From positions 64,501 through 128,500 of the forward strand of contig NC_064551.1 of NCBI RefSeq assembly GCF_023856365.1: a stretch of 64,000 nucleotides of DNA, written 5' to 3'. Origin of the DNA: Brienomyrus brachyistius (Eukaryota > Chordata > Actinopteri > Osteoglossiformes > Mormyridae). This document shows, in pieces, positions 56,883 to 64,000 of this stretch. Below the pieces are notes generated by a model. It saw only the letters and a list, made by a program, of their open reading frames with translations. It did no database searches and was not told where the DNA came from. The stretch's first letter is position 1; every line of letters begins with the position of its first letter. Made by a program: the position numbers and the translations under genes.

Positions 56883-58185
56883 GCTCAGGTCATTGTACAC
56901 TACTGACCTGTCAGGGAAATTTAGCTGAGGAGAAATAGAACAATCCTGTGACTGCTGTAATCCCGCCACCCACCAGGAAAACCAACATAATTCCACAACA
57001 TCGGCATCAGACTTCCAGGCCCAGACTCTGGCCCCATCAACCCTGTGCAACTATAACCACTAACGCACTTAACCCCAGGCAGGAAACGGGCAGACTTTGG
57101 CACCTCTGCAAATAATACTCTTTCAATCATTCTTTTCAACTCTCTGGAGCACACAAGGAACCGTCATTCTATATTTTGTTATAAAAAGTCATCCTCAGTG
57201 GATTTATTATTAGTACTCAATGATGAACTAAACAAACACCCAGTAACATCATGCGACTGTTGGCAAAAGGAGCATCCTTCACTAAAAGTCTTAAACAAAT
57301 GATCTGAGCTTTATGTAGATGAATATGTTTTGCTACTAAACAGAAATGCCATTGTGTGCCACTGGTAGCTGGGTTTGAACATTTGTATTGTGCTCGCATT
57401 AAAAATGAAGGTGTTAAGCTATTTCTGTGTGAAAACCCGACATAAAAGGCAAACAAGTGTTTGGTTGTTTTCCTCAGCAGAAGTTTAAAGACACAATTAG
57501 AATTGACACATGACAGGTTCAGAGACTAACCCATAGAGGGCAGTAAACAACCTTCCCCTGTCTTACTCTGTTGACCCATGGAAAAAAAAAATCTTTTCAA
57601 TGTACTTAACAGGCTTTCCAGTAAATAGCTTGAAAATGTATTTATACAGTCTCTTTGTTTAGTGTTTGTTTAATTATTTGCAAGGATTTGATGAAATTGG
57701 CTTCACTTACAAATAAGGCTAGATTTCCCAACTATGGGATATTGAAGTTCTGTGTGTGTATTACATAAAAAGGATATTTGTTTTATCTTAATCTCTACAC
57801 TGATTTGGCATATATGTATTTAAACTCAAAAAGTTTTTAGGATGTAAAACTCGATGTAGCAACTGCAAACTACCTAAAACAATTATATTAAATATAATAG
57901 TGAAGCATTGTTTTTATACTGTATATATTTTGCAAGTCTTAACATCCTTTATAAATTGCTAATATATTTCAGATCATCTCAAAATCAAGAAAATTTAAAT
58001 AAGTTTATTTGTAAAATTATTTATTAAACATAGACTACAGATGCAGACACTTACTGAACAGCAAAATGTGAAAAGACATTTCTTCTCCTTCAGGTTCTGA
58101 GAATTTAAATATTTTATACTCTTTTTGCAATCCTCAATTTATGTGCACTCTTAAGTATTTTCAGTTTCAAAGTTTTATTCGTCAC
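56883..58185. other. Intergenic
   Basis: No gene recognised. A CTCF-like motif lies at 57,530-57,543 (CCCATAGAGGGCAG). Confidence 0.4.
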
Positions 58186-58189
58186 ATGC

Positions 58190-58265
58190 ACAGTTATACC
58201 GAAAACAAACATGCACAGTTATACCGAAAACAAACATGCACAGTTATACCGAAAACAAACATGCA
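58190..58265. repeat. 25-bp tandem repeat, 3 copies
   Basis: ATGCACAGTTATACCGAAAA then CAAAC repeats three times. It appears to have grown from the end of an interspersed repeat that begins GTTTTATTCGTCACATGCAC. Confidence 0.85.
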
Positions 58266-58415
58266 CAGTTGCCTGGCTCCAGTTATGGAAAAAAGGGACA
58301 TAATTCTGAGAGACAAGACAGAAACAAAACATCACATATTACACACATTAGTCATTAAAAATAATCAAAATGTCTATGGTGTGCAGAATCGGCAGTAAGA
58401 GGTGCGGCATGAGTA

Positions 58416-58992
58416 GGGTTACCGTACATCCAGGTTTCTTCTGATATGTTCGCTTTTTGGGCCCTTCTCCAGGCGTCAGTTTTTCAAAAATTGGCGGTTT
58501 GTTTAGCTCTACAACCAGTATGACCCAGTGTTGCAAATGACAGTGGGGTACTAAGTGAAAGAAAAGCCACTAATTTGCAAGATACGGCAGTCGCTGTGTT
58601 ACCACACAGCTTTTGCTTTAAAAATGAAGTAAGATGCATACGCTGCTCATGGGTGACGTCAGCTTTCGCAGACCATTGGCACATGGGCTCTTTATTGTTT
58701 TCATGTCAAGAGTGAAAGTTTCACAAACTTTAGCCTTTTGTAATTTTTGTTGAAAGAATTGTGTATATGTATATTGTGTCAATTATGTATAGATTGTAAA
58801 ACGAGAGTTTACTGTAAGGTTACGGTATGCCCAGGTTTCCCCGGATACAAATTTTGCATTTGTTTTACAGGATGGCTAGGAAAAGCTCATTAATTATTCA
58901 GAAGAGAGGTGCTACCTGATTGGTCAGTGAATGTGAAAACTCATTAATATTCTGATCCCGGGACACGACTCACTAAATATGGTAACCTTAAG
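58416..58992. mobile_element. Possible DNA transposon with TAGGGTTACC ends
   Basis: TAGGGTTACCGTACATCC on the left and GGTAACCTTA on the right are inverted. A similar GTAAGGTTACGGTATGCCC lies internally near 58,816, suggesting nested or duplicated ends. No transposase is seen. Confidence 0.3.
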
Positions 58993-59000
58993 CAAGACCC

Positions 59001-59354
59001 AATAAACAAACATCCATCCATCAATCCATCCATTTTCCAAACCGCTTATCCTACTGGGTCGCAGGGGGTCCAGAGCCTATCCTGGAAGCAATGGGCACGA
59101 GGCAGGGAACAACCCAGGATGGGGGACCAGCCCATCGCAGGGCACACTCACACACCATTCACTCACACATGCACACCTACGGGCAATTTAGCAAGTCCAA
59201 TTTGCCTCAGCATGTTTTTGGACTGTGGGGGGAAACCGGAGTACCCGGAGGAAACCCCACGAGACATAGGGAGAACATGCAAACTCCACACACATGTGGC
59301 CCAGGCGGAGACTCGAACCTGGGTCCCAGAGGTGTGAGGCAAATAAACAAGCAT
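59001..59354 (-). mobile_element. Nearly full-length SINE with target duplication
   Basis: A minus-strand copy. Direct repeats AATAAACAAACAT (59,001) and AATAAACAAGCAT (59,342) flank it. The head retains a B box (GGTTCGAGTCTCC on the minus strand) and ends just before the A box. The tail is (TGGA)n at the left. Confidence 0.9.
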
Positions 59355-59394
59355 GTTTGAGTATTTATATATGTATGTGTGTGGGTTTGTATGC

Positions 59395-60360
59395 TGTAGT
59401 GTACGTTGGTGTGAGAGTTAAGTGGGCTGTAGTGTATGTTGATGTGTGGGCTATGTGGGTTGTAGTGTACGTTGTGTGTGGGTTATGTGGGTTGTAGTGT
59501 ATGTTGATGTGTGGGTAAGTGAGCTGTAATGTGGGTTATGTGGGTTGTAGTGTACGTTGTGTGTGGGTTATGTGGGTTGTAGTGTACGTTGTGTGTGGGT
59601 TATGTGGGTTGTAGTGTACGTTGTGTGTGGGTTATGTGGGTTGTAGTGTATGTTGATGTGTGGGTAAGTGAGCTGTAGTGTACGTTGTGTGCGGGTTAAG
59701 TGGGCTGTAGCGTACGTCGTGTGTGGGTTGTGTGGGTTGTAGTGTATGTTGATGTGTGGGTAAGTGGGCTGTAGTGTATGTTGATGTGTGGGTAAGTGGG
59801 CTGTAGTGTATGTTGTGTGCAGGTTACGTGGGCTGTAGTGTATGTTGATGTGTGCAGGTTACGTGGGCTGTAGTGTATGTTGTGTGCAGGTTAAGTGGGC
59901 TGTAGTGTATGTTGATGTGTGGGTAAGTGGGTTGTAGTGTATGTTGATGTGTGGGTAAGTGGGCTGTAGCGTACGTTGATGTGTGGGTAAGTGGGCTGTA
60001 GCGTACGTTGATGTGTGGGTAAGTGGGCTGTAGCGTACGTTGTGTGTGGGGTAAGTGGGCTGTAGCGTACGTTGTGTGTGGGGTAAGTGGGCTGTAGCGT
60101 ACGTTGGTGTCTGGGGTAAGTGGGCTGTAGCGTACGTTGGTGTCTGGGTTATGTGGGCTGTAGCGTACGTTGGTGTCTGGGTTATGTGGGCTGTAGCGTA
60201 CGTTGGTGTCTGGGTTAAGTGGGCTGTAGCGTACGTTGGTGTCTGGGTTATGTGGGCTGTAGCGTACGTTGGTGTCTGGGTTATGTGGGCTGTAGCGTAC
60301 GTTGGTGTCTGGGTTATGTGGGCTGTAGCGTACGTTGGTGTCTGGGTTATGTGGGCTTAT
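59395..60360. repeat. Minisatellite, about 33-38-bp units
   Basis: Units of GGGCTGTAGCGTACGTTGGT and GTCTGGGTTATGT (33 bp) form a regular block from about 60,090. The earlier part has shorter and longer variants with TGATGTGTGGGTAAGT. The regular part is the youngest-looking. Confidence 0.93.
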
Positions 60361-63080
60361 GGCAGCATACCAAATAGACTATAGATGATCCACCATTTTC
60401 TGAGACACACATCCAATCATGGGGAGGGCTTTCCTATAACCAGCTGTCTGCTTTAAGCTAGGGCTCTCAGCAGGAGTCGTGTGGGTCATGAAAACTCCCT
60501 TCACTGGAAATCCCCTGTGCTGGACTTTATATGCAACTGGAATGCCATGTCCCAAATGCCAGAGAGAGGGCTGCAATGAACTGGTCCTCTTACTCACCCT
60601 TTGTTGTTGTGTAAAACTTTAAATGTCTTTCTCAGAGAAAGGCTTATTAAACCAATAAATATTATTATTGTTAACATTAATTATTTTGGCTGATAAGTTG
60701 AATATAAGAGCTTATATTCTTACAAAGCTAGCTTTTTTTATTTTCACCTTTTTATATAGCAATTTAAGTGAAATATTCAATGGAAGACTGCCTCTTGGAA
60801 CACAAACCAGCAACCAATCTGGTTCACCTTTGTAGTACTCCCTGCTTTTTCTGCTAGTTAATCTTTTTCGTAAAATATTTATGTACTCCGTTTGGGCACC
60901 TTCAAGATACACCTGAGAAACGTTGTTGTTGGTACTGATATCAGTAAAACTTATAAAAGTCTGCCATTGTCCAGACAGCTGAACTCCACTTGGTCCCTGG
61001 AATGGAATGTATAACTGTCATTCAGCGCATTGCACAATTACCCTAGACCTCAGGAAGGAGATGATGTCATTGGTCACTGAAATGAGATATGGCATTTTCA
61101 GCCCAAGTTTCAGGCTCCTTGCAGAAACAGCAGAGCTGCCAGGGAGCTGGAGGCTTCCAGGGATCAGCCTTCACTATATGCGGTAAGATTTGAGCTGCTC
61201 ATTGTTTAAAATGGAACTATCAAGATGAAAACCAAGGGTTGTGAGTAGGTTTGTGTGTGTATGTGTGGCTAACATTGGCCTTCAAACATTTTGAAGAGTT
61301 CATCCTGATATTCAGTCAGGATTAAACTGTGGGAGCTTGCTGAGGTGATGAGTAGTAGCCTAGAACCAAACAGCATGTCCGTAATTCCTCCTTTATTCGA
61401 AGCTAGATCCGAGCACCGTTTCCTCAAAGCCAGGCTTTGACGACCAGCCAACATCTGCCCTTCTTCACAGCTGTGTGTCAGATGGCAGTCCAAAATGCCA
61501 TTTCACTGAGGGCACGGTATGCCACTGATAAAATAAAACCCATAAAAGTAACACGAGCAGGTTTTAAAATAGCCGAACTGCCCAACGACATGGTAGGAGA
61601 AAAGTCTATATTTCACTGAATATGCAGGCAGGTATCAGGTTCAGGCTGGAGTGCTGCACTTTCGTGCCGAGTGACTAAATGTGATGGGTATCAGCCCCTA
61701 ACTGCAATGACTGCATGTGAGCACTTGGCTGGTCTCTAACAGAAGCCTTCAGACCCAGTATGTCAACATGGATGGTGTTTCAACCATGATGGTACTCCCA
61801 CACCATCTCCTCCAGGTAGCCATGAAGGACGCAAGACAGTGACTCTATACTTTTAGCTGAAACTGTCCTCCCCATATTGCTATAATGTCCTATAAACGAA
61901 CAGCAAAACAGCACCTAGGAGGAGCTACTTTACAGGCAGCTCAAGGCATTTATTTAGTGGCAAAGCTATTTAAGCTGCACAAAGTGTGGAGGTTTTTCCC
62001 CCCACGAAAGTGAACAATGTAATTTCCTGCAGGTCTTTCATCAGTTTCTACTTAATCAAAGACCTTTAGGGTTCCTTAAAGGGACTTAATGCGAATTTAG
62101 TCTCATGTTCAAATGGTCGTCTTAAAACTGTGAGTTACCAGTAAAAATGACACTGCATTCTTCTCTTTTCTTTCAGTTCCATCAAACCAGGTTCACCTGC
62201 ATGACCATGGAAATTGTGTCAACATCATAATGATCATAACTCCACTTTCCTAAATTATGCCCAAAAGTTCACCAGGTAGATTCAAACAATTCTGATGTGG
62301 ATTCATACAGAAGTTGATTGCTGTAAGTAGTTTAGTTTCACTGAAAGCAGTGCAAACATACATGTTGTTTTAATTTCTTTTTTTTAATGTAATTATGCAA
62401 TATAGCTGCCTGCAAACACTGACATCCCTAATGTCATTCATGCTAAATAAACGTGCCATCAGCCTGACAACAGGTTTTACTCCACTTCCATGCACTAGTA
62501 CGTAGAGATCTGCTGCACTTACATGTTATTTGACATGCCTGCTTTTATTGTTTGACTGTTTTCCCAAAGGTATTGCTTAGCTACAGTTAGTCAAAAGATC
62601 CTAAACATTCAACTGAAGTGGCCACAACTGTGCCAAGTATAGCTGGCAAATGTCCTATTTGCTTTCTGCTACATTATGGCTTTTGTTTCAAGCGAATCGT
62701 GACAGTATCTGAGTGATATACAAAGCCTTTTCATGGATACCTTACATTTTCCTTTCATTCAAGCTAACCTGATAACTTTTTCCTTTTACTAATAATTTCA
62801 TGATCCATTAATGAGTTTTAAATGTATATAACACTGCTATAATATTGTTATGCAACGCAGATAAACTTGATTAGAAATACATTTGATCTGTACATTACCC
62901 TAATAAGAAAATATATCCTTCCCTTTTTCCTGACGGGTTTTTCAGTGCGGTACTAAAATCTTAACCCTATGCCATAGCATTCCTATTTGTTGTTTCATGC
63001 CGACATACAGCAGAGAAAATACTGTGGATGGTCATCACCAAGAGCCCATGTTATTAGCATTTTTTAGTGTGATTAAACGA
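60361..63080. other. Intergenic, no gene recognised
   Basis: I searched for the first exons of TTLL5, the next gene in the mammalian order, and saw none. Mostly AT-rich unique-looking sequence. Confidence 0.45.
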
Positions 63081-63352
63081 TACATGTCCCGTAGCGGGCG
63101 TGACGAGCAGACGGGAAGCAGGGTAGGATGAGGCAGGCGGGCGAGGATGAAGACGGGGCAGATGGTAAGGAACAATACACCACAAAACATCAATGACGGA
63201 CACTCAACCGAGAAATACATGGAATGATATACGTGAGACAAAGCAAAATAACAGGGAACAGCTGGGTGCAATCGGGGAAGGACACGTGGATGATCGGGGG
63301 GGGGGGGGGGCGTGGCACACGCGAGGATCAGACGAGCTGGGCGTGACAATGT
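63080..63352. other. GC-rich insert of unknown type
   Basis: A sharply bounded GC-rich block with a run of 15 G (63,296-63,310) sits in AT-rich DNA. It looks like part of a mobile element, but no ends or coding frame are identified. Confidence 0.35.
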
Positions 63353-63639
63353 AGATTAGCGCTTTGTATTGTTATAAATCCAATTGAAACTCAAATATAT
63401 CACGAAAATGAATATACCCAAAGCTGGCGGCGTGAACAGACCGAAGACGTCACAAGTAAACTTTTTGTTGTTTGCTGTCAAAAAATAAAGATAAGTTTGA
63501 CCACTAGATGGGGGAAAAACATTTCTTTCCAGAACTGACTAATCTTCAATGTATATCTGATTTAAGCACCCCAATAGATTTAACATGCCAGCATTTTTCT
63601 GTATTTGAACCCTTATATGGGTATCTTTAAAGGAAACCG

Positions 63640-63795
63640 TCTTCATTTTACATTTAACTCATTTATCTGGCATCTAATCCAAAGCTCCTTACAGCAGTGG
63701 GAAGGATTACAATTAATATGTATTCTCTGGGGAGTAAACTGCTTTGTGGTGACTTGGTTGTGAAAGGTGCTACATAAAGGTAAATTGAATTGAAT
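63640..63795 (+). repeat. Short interspersed repeat, sense copy
   Basis: GTGACTTGGTTGTGAAAGGT then GCTACATAAAGG and an AATTGAATTG tail match the repeat end near 7,028. Confidence 0.5.
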
Positions 63796-63949
63796 AAGTG
63801 TTACTGTTGCAGCTAATTTGTTTGTGTTCATTGGGCAATACTAAAACTAATGACAACAAAAAAGATAAAAATCCTTTAAAATATTAAATTCCTCCATTTT
63901 AGCGTGATGTTAATGGTGGGAATTGACTGCCCATCAGCTTCTGCTACAT

Positions 63950-64000
63950 TATCTAAAAGCATTTTACATTATCCCTGCCCAAAGCCCCCAGTGAGCGAGC
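63950..64000 (-). repeat. Short interspersed repeat, cut by window edge
   Basis: TCTAAAAGCATTTTACATTA then AAAGCCCCCAGTGAG matches the family nested at 6,053 and continues beyond the window. Confidence 0.55.

Noticed and set aside
60361..64000. Start of TTLL5, the next gene in the mammalian order
   Set aside because: No exon encoding tubulin-ligase-like sequence could be recognised on either strand.

Overview
The window is vertebrate, almost certainly teleost fish, genomic DNA. The evidence is intron-split genes with GT-AG junctions, tRNA-derived SINEs ending in (TGGA)n, Tc1/mariner fragments, L2/RTE-like LINE fragments and very long CA, G and C runs. The species cannot be named from the sequence. 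All three recognisable protein genes lie on the + strand, in the order JDP2, BATF, FLVCR2. This is the order known from the human 14q24.3 neighbourhood.

Layout. Bases 1-8,380 hold no gene: SINE copies, a 68-bp minisatellite, a Tc1 fragment and a foldback element of about 0.8 kb. JDP2 has a TATA promoter and a non-coding first exon near 8,404-8,510. Its coding exons run from 14,548 to 15,677 (161 aa) and a poly(A) signal lies at 16,410. Bases 16,436-25,100 are intergenic, with LINE pieces, a 0.2-kb MITE and a perfect hairpin. BATF coding exons lie between 25,277 and 31,932 (125 aa), with a Tc1 copy in intron 1 and two minisatellites in intron 2. FLVCR2 has ten coding exons from 35,580 to 49,295 (502 aa). 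Its introns carry a LINE inserted with a 5-prime inversion, a piggyBac-like element and two tandem duplications. From 51.5 kb to the end I find no gene, only layered mobile elements and minisatellites.

How the genes relate. JDP2 and BATF are neighbouring bZIP paralogues. Each encodes its basic region in a 105-bp, phase-0 exon that is cut at the equivalent zipper position. Both products compete for JUN partners at AP-1 and CRE sites. FLVCR2 is an unrelated 12-helix transporter that is linked by conserved synteny only.

The most unusual content is non-genic. A 30-bp repeat grew inside a dead transposase and created six perfect CRE octamers. One copy of a four-copy repeat carries an exact 21-bp micro-inversion. 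A LINE shows the twin-priming structure with a perfect 14-bp target duplication. A 40-bp repeat runs up to the acceptor of the last BATF exon. A possible alternative last exon of FLVCR2 lies at 50,864.
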